From Ornithinicoccus sp045032955 (lineage in GTDB: Bacteria > Actinomycetota > Actinomycetes > Actinomycetales > Dermatophilaceae), in contig NZ_JBJFZU010000008.1 of NCBI RefSeq assembly GCF_045032955.1, positions 1 through 64,000 of the forward strand: 64,000 nt of DNA, in the 5' to 3' direction. This document shows, piece by piece, positions 1 through 8,017 of this stretch; position 1 is the first letter of the stretch, and each line of letters begins with the position of its first letter. The translations under genes were made by a program, and so were the position numbers. The notes beneath the pieces are model-generated. The model searched no databases. It had not been told where the DNA came from and saw only the letters and a program-made list of their open reading frames with translations.

Positions 1-227
1 TGGGCCCGCCGGCCCCTCTCCCTCCCCTCGACGGTGAGGATCTGCGGTCTGTTCACCTGGAAGTCGTAGAAGTCCTCGGGGTCCATCGCGGCGACCACCT
101 CCGCGTCCCAGACGCGGGCGAGGTGCTCGATCACCGCCGAGGCGCACTCGCCGGCGTCGTTCCATCCCTCGAAGGCGGCGATGACGATCGGGTCGCGCAG
201 CTCCCCGGTCTCGTGCAGCTCGATCAT
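1..227 (-). CDS. PAC2 family protein (N-terminal part, cut by window start)
   Basis: Translation from the ATG at 227 begins MIELHETGELRDPIVIAAFE and continues with GWNDAGECASAVIEHL, the typical opening of actinobacterial PAC2 proteins, which resemble proteasome-assembly chaperones. About 75 codons are visible and the reading frame runs off the window edge. The start is supported by a purine-rich AGGAAGG-like ribosome binding site just upstream. The gene is divergent from the HAD gene at 295. In mycobacteria a PAC2 gene (Rv2125) lies near mshC, as here. The molecular function of bacterial PAC2 proteins is not settled. Confidence 0.85.
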   Translation of the reverse strand, partial: MIELHETGELRDPIVIAAFEGWNDAGECASAVIEHLARVWDAEVVAAMDPEDFYDFQVNRPQILTVEGRERGRRA

Positions 228-282
228 TCCTCGCCTTCCTCGCGTCGCAGGACCGTGCCGTCCAGCCTACGTCCCGACCGTC

Positions 283-288
283 TAGCGT
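283..288 (+). promoter_or_regulatory. Leaderless -10 element for HAD gene
   Basis: TAGCGT sits 6 nt before the GTG start at 295, so transcription would begin at or next to the start codon. No clear -35 is seen. It fits the series of TANNNT hexamers found 6-9 nt before starts elsewhere in this window. Confidence 0.5.
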
Positions 289-294
289 GGAGCC

Positions 295-1053
295 GTGACC
301 CGCGACACGACTTCCGCCACCGAGGCCACCGCCCCCGCCGCCGTCCCACCGCTGCTCCGAGCGGTGCTCTGGGACATGGACGGCACCATCGTCGACACCG
401 AGCCCTACTGGATCGCCGAGGAGTACCGGCTGGTCGAGGAGGCGGGCGGGACGTGGTCGGACGCGGACGCCCACGAGCTCGTCGGCCAGGACCTGCTGAC
501 CTCGGCCCGGCTGATCCTGGACCGCACCCCCGTGCAGGGCACCCCGGAGCAGGTGGTGCGCCGGCTGCTGGGTGGGGTGGTCACCCGGATGCGGGATCAC
601 GTGCCGTGGCGCCCCGGGGCCCGGGAGCTGCTCGCGGAGCTGCGGGCCGAGGGCATACCGTGCGCGCTGGTAACGATGTCCTGGACCGAGCTGGCCGACG
701 TGCTGGTCGAGCAGCTGCCCGAGGGCACCTTCGCCGCCGTCGTCACCGGGGACCAGGTGCAGCGCGGCAAGCCCGACCCGGAGGCCTACCAGGTCGCGGC
801 CGGGCGGCTGGGGGTCGAGCCGGGCGGGTGCGTGGCGATCGAGGACTCCCCCACCGGCGCGACCTCGGCCATCGCCGCCGGCGTCCCCACCCTGGTGGTG
901 CCGCACACGGTGCCGGTCCCCGAGCTGCGGGGCAGCGTCCGGGCCGACGGGCTCAGCGGTATGCGGGCCGCCGACCTCGGTGACGTCCTGGGCAGGCTCG
1001 CCTCAGAGCTGCACGCCGAGCAGGGTGTCGACGGCGCGGGCCACCAGGTCTGA
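295..1053 (+). CDS. HAD-family hydrolase (beta-phosphoglucomutase/phosphatase-like)
   Basis: 252 residues from a GTG start. HAD motif I is seen as LWDMDGTIVDTEP with the catalytic pair Asp27 and Asp29. Motif III/IV appears as GKPDPEAY followed by the CVAIEDSPTGATSA segment, so all catalytic motifs are present. The cap lies between them, as in the PGMB/CbbY-like subgroup IA. Such enzymes remove phosphate from small sugar phosphates; the substrate cannot be told. The first 20 residues are Ala/Thr/Pro-rich and probably disordered. The 3' end overlaps mshC on the other strand by 51 bp. Confidence 0.85.
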   Translation: MTRDTTSATEATAPAAVPPLLRAVLWDMDGTIVDTEPYWIAEEYRLVEEAGGTWSDADAHELVGQDLLTSARLILDRTPVQGTPEQVVRRLLGGVVTRMRDHVPWRPGARELLAELRAEGIPCALVTMSWTELADVLVEQLPEGTFAAVVTGDQVQRGKPDPEAYQVAAGRLGVEPGGCVAIEDSPTGATSAIAAGVPTLVVPHTVPVPELRGSVRADGLSGMRAADLGDVLGRLASELHAEQGVDGAGHQV

Positions 1054-2277
1054 GGCCGGCTCACCGGCGGCGACGTTCGTCGCCCAGGTGTCGACGGCGG
1101 CCAGCGCACCGGGGCTGTCCAGGTCGTCCGCCAGGCAGGCCCGCATCCGCGCCACGGTGGACTCACCCAGCTCGGTGACCGACTCGTGGGCCGCCATGTC
1201 GGCGGCCCGCTGCCACAGGTCCAACCGGTCCTGCGCCTCGCGCAGCAGCCCGTCGGTCCACTCCCACCCGGTCCGGTAGTGCTGGGCCAGCAGCACCAGC
1301 CGGATCGCCATCGGGTCCACGCCGGCGTGGCGCAGCTGGGAGACGAGCACCAGGTTGCCCTTGCTCTTGCTCATCTTCTCGCCGTCCAGGCCGACCATGG
1401 CCTGGTGGACGTAGGCCCGGGCGAAGGGCTCCCCGCTGAGCGCGGTCGCCTGCACGGCGCTCATCTCGTGGTGCGGGAAGATCAGGTCGGTGCCGCCGCC
1501 CTGCACGTCGAAGGGGGTACCCAGGTGGCGCTGGGCGATCGTGGAGCACTCGATGTGCCAGCCCGGCCGCCCACGGCCCAGGGTGCCGCCGTCCCAGTGC
1601 GGCTCACCCTCGCGCCCGGCCCGCCAGAGCAACGGGTCCAGCGGGTCCCGCTTGCCGGCCCGCTCGGGGTCCCCACCACGCTCGGCGAAGACCGCGGACA
1701 TCTCCTCCCGTGACCACCCGGAGACGGTGCCGAAGGTGGGCTGGGTGGACAGGTCGAGGTACACGTCGACCTGTCGCGCGTCGGCGACCGTGGCCTGCCC
1801 CTCGGGGACCGGCACCTCGTAGGCGAGACCGGCGGCCAGCATCCGCTGCACGGCCTGCACGTCGTCCGGGATGCCCTCCACGGCACCGACGTAGTGGTCC
1901 GGCGCCAGCACCCGCAGCGCCTCCATGTCGGTGAAGAACAGCTCGATCTCGCGCTGCGCCAGGTCCTGCCAGGCGACCCCGTCGCGCTCGGCCCGCTCCA
2001 GCAGCGGCTCGTCGACGTCGGTGACGTTCTGCACGTACTCCACCGCCAGGCCGGCGTCCAACCAGGCCCGCTGCAGCAGGTCGAAGGTGACGTAGGTGGC
2101 GGCGTGCCCCACGTGGGTGGCGTCGTACGGGGTGATGCCGCAGACGTAGAGCCGCGCGGTCCCCTCACGCCCGGTCAGCTCGCGCAGCTCCCCCGAGGCG
2201 GTGTCGTGCACCCGTACGGCCTCACCACCCTGCTCGATCGGCAAGCGTGGGACGGGGGTGGTGGACCAAGTCTTCAC
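1003..2277 (-). CDS. mshC: Cysteine:GlcN-Ins ligase MshC (mycothiol biosynthesis)
   Basis: 424 residues. MshC joins cysteine to 1-O-glucosaminyl-inositol with ATP in mycothiol synthesis. It is a class I aminoacyl-tRNA-synthetase-like enzyme related to CysRS. Cys46 in YVCGITPYD is the expected zinc/cysteine ligand, the HIGH-type motif is HVGH at 55-58, and the KMSKS loop is GEKMSKSKGN. The reading frame is open further upstream, but the GTG at 2277 gives the family-typical start VKTWSTTPVP and lies 7 nt after a -10 hexamer, so the extension is rejected. Length matches mycobacterial MshC (about 414). Confidence 0.95.
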   Translation of the reverse strand: MKTWSTTPVPRLPIEQGGEAVRVHDTASGELRELTGREGTARLYVCGITPYDATHVGHAATYVTFDLLQRAWLDAGLAVEYVQNVTDVDEPLLERAERDGVAWQDLAQREIELFFTDMEALRVLAPDHYVGAVEGIPDDVQAVQRMLAAGLAYEVPVPEGQATVADARQVDVYLDLSTQPTFGTVSGWSREEMSAVFAERGGDPERAGKRDPLDPLLWRAGREGEPHWDGGTLGRGRPGWHIECSTIAQRHLGTPFDVQGGGTDLIFPHHEMSAVQATALSGEPFARAYVHQAMVGLDGEKMSKSKGNLVLVSQLRHAGVDPMAIRLVLLAQHYRTGWEWTDGLLREAQDRLDLWQRAADMAAHESVTELGESTVARMRACLADDLDSPGALAAVDTWATNVAAGEPASDLVARAVDTLLGVQL

Positions 2278-2284
2278 AGCGGGG

Positions 2285-2312
2285 AGCCTAACCGTGCCCA
2301 CCGTCACCACAA
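2285..2312 (-). promoter_or_regulatory. mshC promoter, leaderless type
   Basis: On the minus strand TTGTGG (2312-2307), a 16-bp spacer and TAGGCT (2290-2285) precede the GTG of mshC by 7 nt. The implied transcript starts at the start codon. The -35 lies inside the 3' end of the upstream gene. Confidence 0.5.
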
Positions 2313-3116
2313 CGGCCAGGGCAGCGGATAGCGCCCCGGCGGCGGCAGCGGGAGCGCGTCCGCCTCCAGCACCGCGGCGCAGCGGTCGTCCAGCGCCGAC
2401 AGCTCCGCGGCGGAGAGCATCTCGGTGAGGGCCGGGAGATCCTGGACCGCCGAGCGCACGGCGCCCGTCGCGGCCCGGTCGGTCTCCGTCAACGGGTCGC
2501 CGGCCCAGCCCCACAGGACGCTGCGCAGCTTGTCCTCCTCGTGCAGGCATACCCCGTGGTCGAAGCCCCGCAGCCGCCCCTCGCGGTCCAGGGTCAGGTG
2601 CGCCGCCTTGCGGTCCGCGTTGTTGATGAGCACGTCGAGCAGGGCCATCGAGCGCAGCCGCGGGTCGTCGGCGTGGGCGATGACGAAGGGGGTGCCGTCC
2701 TCGTCCTCCCCGGTGACCACCGCGAGCCAGCCCTGCTCGGGCAGCGCGTCGGCCGGAAAGACGTCGACCAGCCCCGCCGAGGGGTCCGCGAGGCGCTCCT
2801 CGTCCTGCTCCACCCACCACTGCACCGAGCCGGGGCCGAACGGCCCGTCGCGCAGCACCGTCGGGGGCACCAGGTCGAACCCGCCGGCCCGGGACAGCAG
2901 GTATGCCGCCACCTCACGGGAGGCGAGGGTCCCGGCGGGGAAGTCGTGCAGCGGGCGTTCGCCGCGCACCGGCTTGTAGACCGCACGGTGGCCGGTTGGC
3001 CGTCCTTGCGCGTCGGTGAGGTCGACCAGGACGGTGAGGTTGCTGGCCTGCGGCAGTGCCCCGACCGGCTCGATGGTGAGGCGGGTCAGCAGGTCGAGCG
3101 CCTCGTCCTCCTGCAC
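2304..3116 (-). CDS. TIGR03843 / SCO1664-type protein (kinase-like fold)
   Basis: 270 residues from a GTG start one base after the stop of DUF3090. The sequence contains AVYKPVRGERPLHDFPAGTL, a lysine in a kinase-like GxxK context, then VLINNADRKAAHLTL and GFDHGVCLHEEDK, which resemble the catalytic HxxN/D and metal-binding DFG-like positions of PI3/4-kinase-like proteins. This family is a constant neighbour of mshC and DUF3090 in actinobacteria (Rv2133c in M. tuberculosis). Activity and substrate are unknown. Confidence 0.85.
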   Translation of the reverse strand: MQEDEALDLLTRLTIEPVGALPQASNLTVLVDLTDAQGRPTGHRAVYKPVRGERPLHDFPAGTLASREVAAYLLSRAGGFDLVPPTVLRDGPFGPGSVQWWVEQDEERLADPSAGLVDVFPADALPEQGWLAVVTGEDEDGTPFVIAHADDPRLRSMALLDVLINNADRKAAHLTLDREGRLRGFDHGVCLHEEDKLRSVLWGWAGDPLTETDRAATGAVRSAVQDLPALTEMLSAAELSALDDRCAAVLEADALPLPPPGRYPLPWPLW

Positions 3117-3117
3117 C

Positions 3118-3678
3118 TCAGCGGCGGTAGCCGTTGGCCCGTGGGCAGATGTGCCCGGTCGGGTCCAGCGGCTGACCGCAGAACGGGCAGGAGGGACGGC
3201 CGCCGTCCAGCGACGAGGCGCAGCGCAGCGCGAAGGCGCGGGCGCGGGCGGGCTCCAGCACCACCTTGAGCGACTGCGGCGGCAGCCCGGACCAGGGCAG
3301 GTCTGACTCCTCCGTCTCCGCCGGCAGGTCGGCGAGATCCTCGGCGTCCGGTCGGTCGTAGGCCTCGAGCACCACCATGCGGCGTCCGGCCTCCCAGGCC
3401 ACCGAGAGCCGCTGCACCCGGAAGTCGTCCTCGAAGGGGGCGTCCAGGGGTGCGTTGTCGGTGAAGGTGGCGGCGGCCGCCTCGGCCCCGTCGTCCCCGG
3501 CGACGTCGTCGAGCAGCTCGACCAGGGACTCCCCGAGCAGGCGCACCTGCTCCTTCTCCAGCGACACCGTCATCATCCGGTTGCCGTCGGTCGCCTGCAG
3601 GAAGAAGGTGCGGCCCCCGGGCGGGCCGACGCTGCCGGCGACGCAACGTTCCGGCGGGTCGAAGACGTGCTCTGACAT
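3118..3678 (-). CDS. DUF3090 family protein
   Basis: 186 residues, matching the actinobacterial DUF3090 family (Rv2134c-like). The N-terminus is MSEHVFDPPERCVAGSVG. The C-terminal tail CPFCGQPLDPTGHICPRANG carries three cysteines and a histidine in a zinc-ribbon-like arrangement. It always travels with the TIGR03843 gene, one base downstream here, and with the histidine phosphatase upstream. No function is known; a role in mycothiol-related or cofactor metabolism is inference from context only. Confidence 0.85.
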   Translation of the reverse strand: MSEHVFDPPERCVAGSVGPPGGRTFFLQATDGNRMMTVSLEKEQVRLLGESLVELLDDVAGDDGAEAAAATFTDNAPLDAPFEDDFRVQRLSVAWEAGRRMVVLEAYDRPDAEDLADLPAETEESDLPWSGLPPQSLKVVLEPARARAFALRCASSLDGGRPSCPFCGQPLDPTGHICPRANGYRR

Positions 3679-3684
3679 GTGGCC

Positions 3685-3690
3685 AGCCTA
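3685..3690 (-). promoter_or_regulatory. Possible leaderless -10 for DUF3090 overlapping a stop codon
   Basis: On the minus strand TAGGCT lies 6 nt before the ATG at 3678. Its first three bases are the TAG stop codon of the upstream phosphatase gene. It could provide an internal promoter within this gene run. Confidence 0.4.
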
Positions 3691-4440
3691 CGTCGGCGGG
3701 GCGTCGGCGCCACCGCCACCACCCACCGCCGCGTCACCCGAGGCACCCTCGGACCGGAGCCGCGTGACGAGTCCCTGCAGGTCGACCGGGTCCGAGCCGG
3801 TGTCGTTGGTGCGCAGCACGAACGGGCGCGCGCTGGTGCGGTGCACGATGCTCAGCGACGCCGGGTCGACGACGATGCGCTGGAAGTCGTCCAGCGGGGT
3901 GGCCAGGGCGTCGGCCAGGATCGCCTTGATGACGTCGCCGTGGCTGACCGCCACCCAGACGCCCCCGGGACCGTGCTCGGCCTCGACGCGCGCGTCCCAG
4001 GCCCGCACGGCCGCGACGGCACGCTCCTGCATGCGGCGCATCGACTCGTGCGCGAAGGGCGGGTCGGTCAGGGTGTCGGTGGGGAAGGTCACGCTCGCGG
4101 GCCGGTCCTGCACGTCCCGCCAGAGGGGCTCCTCGGCCAGCTCGCTCAACGGGCGGCCGGTCCAGGCGCCGTAGCGCGCCTCCCCCAGGTCCTCCTCGGT
4201 GTGCCGTGCCACGTCCCGGTCCGCCGGCTGGGCGGCGAGCACGGCCGCCGCCGTCTCCTGGCAGCGCTGCAGCGGGCTGGCCACCACGGCCGCCAGCTCG
4301 GTGCCGGCCAGCCGTCCGGCCACGGTGCGCGCCTGGGTGGCCCCGTGCTCGTCGAGGCCGATGCCGGGGCTCCAGCCGGCGAGGCGGCCCTCGGCGTTGG
4401 AGCGGGTCCGGCCGTGCCGCAGCAGCAGGCAGATCGCCAT
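3688..4440 (-). CDS. Histidine phosphatase family protein (MSMEG_4193-type)
   Basis: 250 residues. The phosphate-binding motif LLLRHGRT is at residues 4-11 with the catalytic His. The second histidine lies in VAVSHGDVIKA. The family is annotated as a probable phosphomutase or phosphatase and is conserved beside DUF3090 (Rv2135c). The ATG at 4440 overlaps the stop of the upstream LLM gene by one base (TGATG), which fixes the start and suggests translational coupling. The C-terminal 25 residues are Gly/Ala-rich and probably disordered. Substrate unknown. Confidence 0.85.
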   Translation of the reverse strand: MAICLLLRHGRTRSNAEGRLAGWSPGIGLDEHGATQARTVAGRLAGTELAAVVASPLQRCQETAAAVLAAQPADRDVARHTEEDLGEARYGAWTGRPLSELAEEPLWRDVQDRPASVTFPTDTLTDPPFAHESMRRMQERAVAAVRAWDARVEAEHGPGGVWVAVSHGDVIKAILADALATPLDDFQRIVVDPASLSIVHRTSARPFVLRTNDTGSDPVDLQGLVTRLRSEGASGDAAVGGGGGADAPPT

Positions 4441-5489
4441 CAGCCCTCGGCCTCCAGCCGGGCGTGCGCCTCGACGCAGGTCTCCAGCGCAGCGGTCCTG
4501 GCTTCCAGGTCGGCTCCCCAGGGGGCCACCGTGAGGGTGGTGATCCCGGCGTCCCGGTAGCGGCGCATCCGGGCCGTGATCCGGTCGGTGTCGCCGAGCA
4601 GGCTGGTGTCGTCCACGAACTGCGCGGGCAGTGCGGCGGCCGCGTCCCGGGCCTTGCCTGCGAGGTAGAGCTCCTGCACGCGGGTCGCCTCCTGCTCGTA
4701 GCCCATCCGGCAGGCGAGCTGGTTGTAGAAGTTGTGCTCGCGGCTGCCCATCCCGCCGACGTAGAGCGCCGGGTACGGGCTCACGGTGCGGACACACTCC
4801 TCCAGGTCGTCACCGACCGCGACCGCCACCGTGGCGTCCGTGCGGAACGGCTCCGCCGGTGGGGTATGCCGTCGCGCCAGCCCCGCCTCCAGGTGCGCGC
4901 GCTGCTCGGCGAAGTGGTCGGGGGCCACGAAGACCCCCAGCCACCCGTCGGCGATCTCTCCGGCGAGCTCGAGGTTGCGCGGACCGACGGCGGCCAGGTA
5001 GATCGGCACCGACGGCCGATGGGTGTGCGTCAGCCGGAGTGCCTTGCCCGGCCCGTCCGGCAGCGGCAGCGTGAAGAACTCCCCCTCGTGGGTGACCGGC
5101 CGGTGGGCCAGCGCCGTCCGGACGACCTGGACGTACTCCCGGGTGCGGGCCAGCGGGCGACCGAAGCGGACCCCGTGCCAGCCCTCCGAGACCTGCGGTC
5201 CGCTCACGCCCAGGCCTAGCCTGAACCGGCCGCCGGAGAGGCTGTCGATGCTCACCGCGGCCATCGCGGTGGCGGCCGGCGTGCGCCCGGGGATCTGCAG
5301 CACCCCTGCGCCCAGCCCGATGCGCTGCGTGCGGGCAGCCACGAAGGACAGGATGCTCACCGCGTCCGGCCCGTAGGCCTCGGCGACCCAGAGCACGTCG
5401 ACCCCGAGCTCGTCGGCACGCTGCACCAGCGCGAGGTTCTCCTCGTCGCGGCCCTGCCCCCAGAAGCCGCAGCTCAGTCCCAGCCGCAC
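4440..5489 (-). CDS. LLM-class (F420-dependent-type) oxidoreductase
   Basis: 349 residues from a GTG start. It has the luciferase-like TIM-barrel signature: MRLGLSCGFWGQG at the N-terminus, LWVAEAYGPDAVS, and GRFRLGLGVSGPQVSEGWHG. Actinobacterial members of this group usually use coenzyme F420 as hydride carrier, so F420 is the likely cofactor, though FMN cannot be excluded. It is coupled to the phosphatase downstream and starts 3 nt after the acidic-protein gene. The substrate is unknown. Confidence 0.85.
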   Translation of the reverse strand: MRLGLSCGFWGQGRDEENLALVQRADELGVDVLWVAEAYGPDAVSILSFVAARTQRIGLGAGVLQIPGRTPAATAMAAVSIDSLSGGRFRLGLGVSGPQVSEGWHGVRFGRPLARTREYVQVVRTALAHRPVTHEGEFFTLPLPDGPGKALRLTHTHRPSVPIYLAAVGPRNLELAGEIADGWLGVFVAPDHFAEQRAHLEAGLARRHTPPAEPFRTDATVAVAVGDDLEECVRTVSPYPALYVGGMGSREHNFYNQLACRMGYEQEATRVQELYLAGKARDAAAALPAQFVDDTSLLGDTDRITARMRRYRDAGITTLTVAPWGADLEARTAALETCVEAHARLEAEG

Positions 5490-5492
5490 GCG

Positions 5493-5879
5493 TCAGGCCC
5501 GCGAGTTGTCGACGTCGAGCGACCCGTCGTCGTCCTCGTCGTCTTCATCTTCGTCATCGTCATCATCGTCGTCGTCGTCATCCCCCTCGACGTCGTCATA
5601 CCCGAGGTCGGCGTCGTCCTCGTCCTCCTCCTCGTCGTCATCTTCCTCATCGTCATCGTCGTCGTCCGAGGTGAGCTCCTCGTCGTACACCTCCAACGGG
5701 GTGACCTCGCCATAGGCGTCCATCAGGGCGTCGTCATAGCTGGTGAAGGCCTCGGCGATGTGCTCGTAGGCCTCGACCACGGCCGGGTCGTCGTCGCCCC
5801 GGCTCACCGCGGCGGTCTCCAGGTGGGTCTCCAGGGCGGCGACGAGGGCGGACAGGGCTGCGCGCGGGTCTGCGGTCAT
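5493..5879 (-). CDS. Hypothetical protein with long Asp/Glu tail
   Basis: 128 residues. Residues 1-68 look like a small helical domain (ALSALVAALETHLETAAVSR and AEAFTSYDDALMDAYG). From about residue 70 the chain is almost entirely Asp and Glu, with runs of six and ten Asp, ending SLDVDNSRA. The DNA of the tail is a GAC/GAT/GAG triplet repeat, so length polymorphism is likely. It heads the LLM-phosphatase-DUF3090 run. Such tails mimic DNA or bind cations or basic proteins; no family was recognised. Confidence 0.7.
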   Translation of the reverse strand: MTADPRAALSALVAALETHLETAAVSRGDDDPAVVEAYEHIAEAFTSYDDALMDAYGEVTPLEVYDEELTSDDDDDDEEDDDEEEDEDDADLGYDDVEGDDDDDDDDDDEDEDDEDDDGSLDVDNSRA

Positions 5880-5885
5880 GAGGTG

Positions 5886-5891
5886 ACGGTA
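5886..5891 (-). promoter_or_regulatory. Leaderless -10 for acidic-protein operon
   Basis: TACCGT on the minus strand lies 6 nt before the ATG at 5879. It would start the transcript of the acidic protein, LLM oxidoreductase and phosphatase genes. Confidence 0.4.
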
Positions 5892-5943
5892 GCGCGAATG
5901 TCCGGGTGCGCGCGGCGGGTTCCGACGCGCGCACCCGGGTGCC

Positions 5944-5949
5944 TATGCT
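5944..5949 (+). promoter_or_regulatory. -10 element for DUF5703 gene
   Basis: TATGCT lies 9 nt before the ATG at 5959. The implied start site is at or within two bases of the start codon. Confidence 0.45.
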
Positions 5950-5958
5950 TGGCGCTCG

Positions 5959-6144
5959 ATGGTGGAGTACGAGTTCCGGGAGCTGACGTTCCACCGCGAC
6001 CAGGGTCGCGGTGAGGTGCGGCAGGCGCTGACGGAGCACGCCGAGTACGGCGCCTGGGAGCTGGTCCGGGTGCGCGTCTTCATGGGTGGCCTGCGCAAGG
6101 TGGTCCTGCGTCGCAAGATCATCCGGGTGCGCCGCACCGCCTGA
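5959..6144 (+). CDS. DUF5703 family protein
   Basis: 61 residues, very basic at the C-terminus (LRKVVLRRKIIRVRRTA). The start MVEYEFRELTFHRD and the segment LTEHAEYGAWELVRVRVF match the short actinobacterial DUF5703 family over the full length. No catalytic motif is visible and the function is unknown. It is a single-gene unit convergent with the M20 peptidase, 28 bp apart. Confidence 0.8.
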   Translation: MVEYEFRELTFHRDQGRGEVRQALTEHAEYGAWELVRVRVFMGGLRKVVLRRKIIRVRRTA

Positions 6145-6172
6145 CCCTCCGCCAGGGCCCCACCGTGAGGGC

Positions 6173-7516
6173 TCAGCAGTCGGCGACCAGCTGACCCAGG
6201 ACCCGGGTGCCGAAGCGGAGCGCGTCGGTGGGGACCCGCTCGTCGATCCCGTGGAACATCCCGACGAAGTCGAGGTCGTCCGGCAGCCGCAGCGGGGCGA
6301 ACCCGTACCCGGTGATGCCCAGCCGGGACAGGTGCTTGTTGTCGGTGCCCCCCGACAGGCAGTACGGGAGCACGTGCGCGCCGGGGTCCTCCTTGAGCAG
6401 GGCCCGCTTCATCGAGTCCACCAGCTCCCCGCTGGACGGTGCCTCCAGCGCCACGTCCTTGTGCAGGATCTCCACCTCGACGTGCTCACCGGCCAGCTCG
6501 TCGATGATCCGCAGCAGCTCGTCCTCGTGGCCCGGCAGGAAGCGGCAGTCCAGCGACGCGGACGCACTCTGCGGGATGACGTTGTGCTTGTAGCCGGAGT
6601 CCAGCATGGAGAAGTTGGAGGTGTCCCGCAGGGTGCCCTCGACGAAGCGTCGGGCACCACCGAGGCGCTGCAGCAGCTCCTCCAGGTTCTCGTCGCTCCA
6701 CGGCTCACCGGTGATCCCGGCGACGCCGTCGAAGAGCTCCCGGACGGAGGCGATGTAGGTGCGCGGCCACGGGTGCGCGTCGATCCGGGCGATCGCCTCG
6801 GCGAGGCGGACGATGGCGTTCTCCTCGTTGGGCACCGACCCGTGCCCGGCCCGTCCGTGGGCGTGCAGCCGCAGCCACGCGATCCCCTTCTCCGCGGTCT
6901 GCAGCAGGTATGCCCGGGACGGACCGCCGGTCGCGTGGTCCGGGAGGGTGATCGAGAAGCCGCCGACCTCGCTGATCGCCTCGGTGCACCCCTGGAACCA
7001 CTCCGGGTGCTCGGCGACGACGTGCCCGGCCCCCTTGACGCCACCGGCCTCCTCGTCCGCGAAGAACGCCCAGACGATGTCCCGGGGCGGCTTCTGGCCC
7101 GAGCGCGCCAGCTCGCGGAGGGTGGCGATGAGCATGGCGTCCATGTCCTTCATGTCCACCGCGCCCCGGCCCCAGATCATGCCGTCCTTCTCCTCGGCCG
7201 CGAACGGGTCCACCGACCAGTCCTTGGCCTCGGCCGGCACGACGTCGAGGTGGCCGTGCAGCACCAGCCCGCCCCGGCTGCTGTCCCGGCCCTCGGTGCG
7301 GACCACGACGCTGGCCCGTCCGGGGTCGGACTCGGTCAGCTGCGGCTCCAGGCCCACCTCCTGCAGCAGGCCCATCACGTACTCGGCGGCAGCACGCTCA
7401 CCGGGCCCCGACCCGTCGCCGTAGTTGCTGGTGTCGATCCGGATCAGCTCGCGGCAGATCTGGACCGCTTCCTCCTCGGCCCTGCTGGAACCGGTCATCT
7501 CAGGCGTCGTCGTCAT
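6173..7516 (-). CDS. M20/M25/M40 family metallopeptidase
   Basis: 447 residues. Zinc-site motifs of the family are seen in order: LHGHLDVVPAEAKDW (first metal His and Asp), GRGAVDMKDMDAM (bridging Asp) and FFADEEAGG (catalytic Glu-Glu). These enzymes cleave dipeptides or N-acyl amino acids in the cytoplasm. The frame is open 12 codons further upstream, but the ATG at 7516, giving MTTTPEMTG, lies 7 nt after a TAGGGT hexamer and is preferred. It lies downstream of coxG but likely has its own promoter. The exact substrate is not predictable. Confidence 0.9.
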   Translation of the reverse strand: MTTTPEMTGSSRAEEEAVQICRELIRIDTSNYGDGSGPGERAAAEYVMGLLQEVGLEPQLTESDPGRASVVVRTEGRDSSRGGLVLHGHLDVVPAEAKDWSVDPFAAEEKDGMIWGRGAVDMKDMDAMLIATLRELARSGQKPPRDIVWAFFADEEAGGVKGAGHVVAEHPEWFQGCTEAISEVGGFSITLPDHATGGPSRAYLLQTAEKGIAWLRLHAHGRAGHGSVPNEENAIVRLAEAIARIDAHPWPRTYIASVRELFDGVAGITGEPWSDENLEELLQRLGGARRFVEGTLRDTSNFSMLDSGYKHNVIPQSASASLDCRFLPGHEDELLRIIDELAGEHVEVEILHKDVALEAPSSGELVDSMKRALLKEDPGAHVLPYCLSGGTDNKHLSRLGITGYGFAPLRLPDDLDFVGMFHGIDERVPTDALRFGTRVLGQLVADC

Positions 7517-7523
7517 GCCGGCC

Positions 7524-7529
7524 ACCCTA
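7524..7529 (-). promoter_or_regulatory. Leaderless -10 for M20 peptidase gene
   Basis: TAGGGT on the minus strand lies 7 nt before the ATG at 7516. It supports this start over the longer open frame. No -35 is apparent. Confidence 0.45.
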
Positions 7530-7565
7530 ACGAGGTGGTGACCGGCAGGCACGGGCTCGGGTGCC

Positions 7566-8015
7566 TCACCCGCCGAGCTTGCCCTCGATGCAGTCCACGA
7601 ACTGGCCGAGCAGCTTGTCCGAGACGCTCTGCATGACGCCCCGGCCGAACTGGGCAGGCTTGCCGGTGATGTTCATCGCGGTCGCCACGTCGGCCCTGGT
7701 GCCCTCACCGTCCGGGGTCAGCTGCACGGTGACGGTGGCCGAGGCGTTGCCGAGCCCGCGCAGGCCCTTCCCGAGGCCCTCGATGACGGCCCGGTGGGCC
7801 TCGTCGTCACGCTCGACGAAGCGGCCCTCGCCCTGGTAGGTCACCGCGATCGGGCCGAGCTTCACCTTGACGGTGCCGGTGAACTCCTCCTCGGTGGCGG
7901 AGGTCACCGTGGCACCGGGGAAGCAGCTGCCGACCTCGTGCAGGTCGGTCAGCAGCTCCCAGGTGCGCTCCGGTGTCGCGGCCACCGTGAAGGAGTGGTT
8001 GAGCTCCAGCGCCAT
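7566..8015 (-). CDS. coxG: CoxG-like SRPBCC protein (CO dehydrogenase subunit G family)
   Basis: 149 residues with the SRPBCC/CoxG pattern: LNHSFTVAATPERTWELLTD near the start, CFPGATVTSATEEEFTGTVK, and a C-terminal amphipathic helix around MQSVSDKLLGQFVDCIEGKL. In Oligotropha, CoxG helps anchor CO dehydrogenase to the membrane. The ATG is 2 nt after the coxM stop, so it is the last gene of the coxS-L-M-G set. Classic CoxG has a longer C-terminal tail, which is missing here. Confidence 0.85.
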   Translation of the reverse strand: MALELNHSFTVAATPERTWELLTDLHEVGSCFPGATVTSATEEEFTGTVKVKLGPIAVTYQGEGRFVERDDEAHRAVIEGLGKGLRGLGNASATVTVQLTPDGEGTRADVATAMNITGKPAQFGRGVMQSVSDKLLGQFVDCIEGKLGG

Positions 8016-8017
8016 CC

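Noticed and set aside
2278..2820. N-terminal extension of MshC to 605 residues
   Set aside because: The extra region overlaps the TIGR03843 gene in another frame. The family-typical start is at 2277.
5506..5715. Plus-strand poly-Ser frame of 69 codons
   Set aside because: It is the complement of the GAC/GAG repeats of the acidic-tailed protein.
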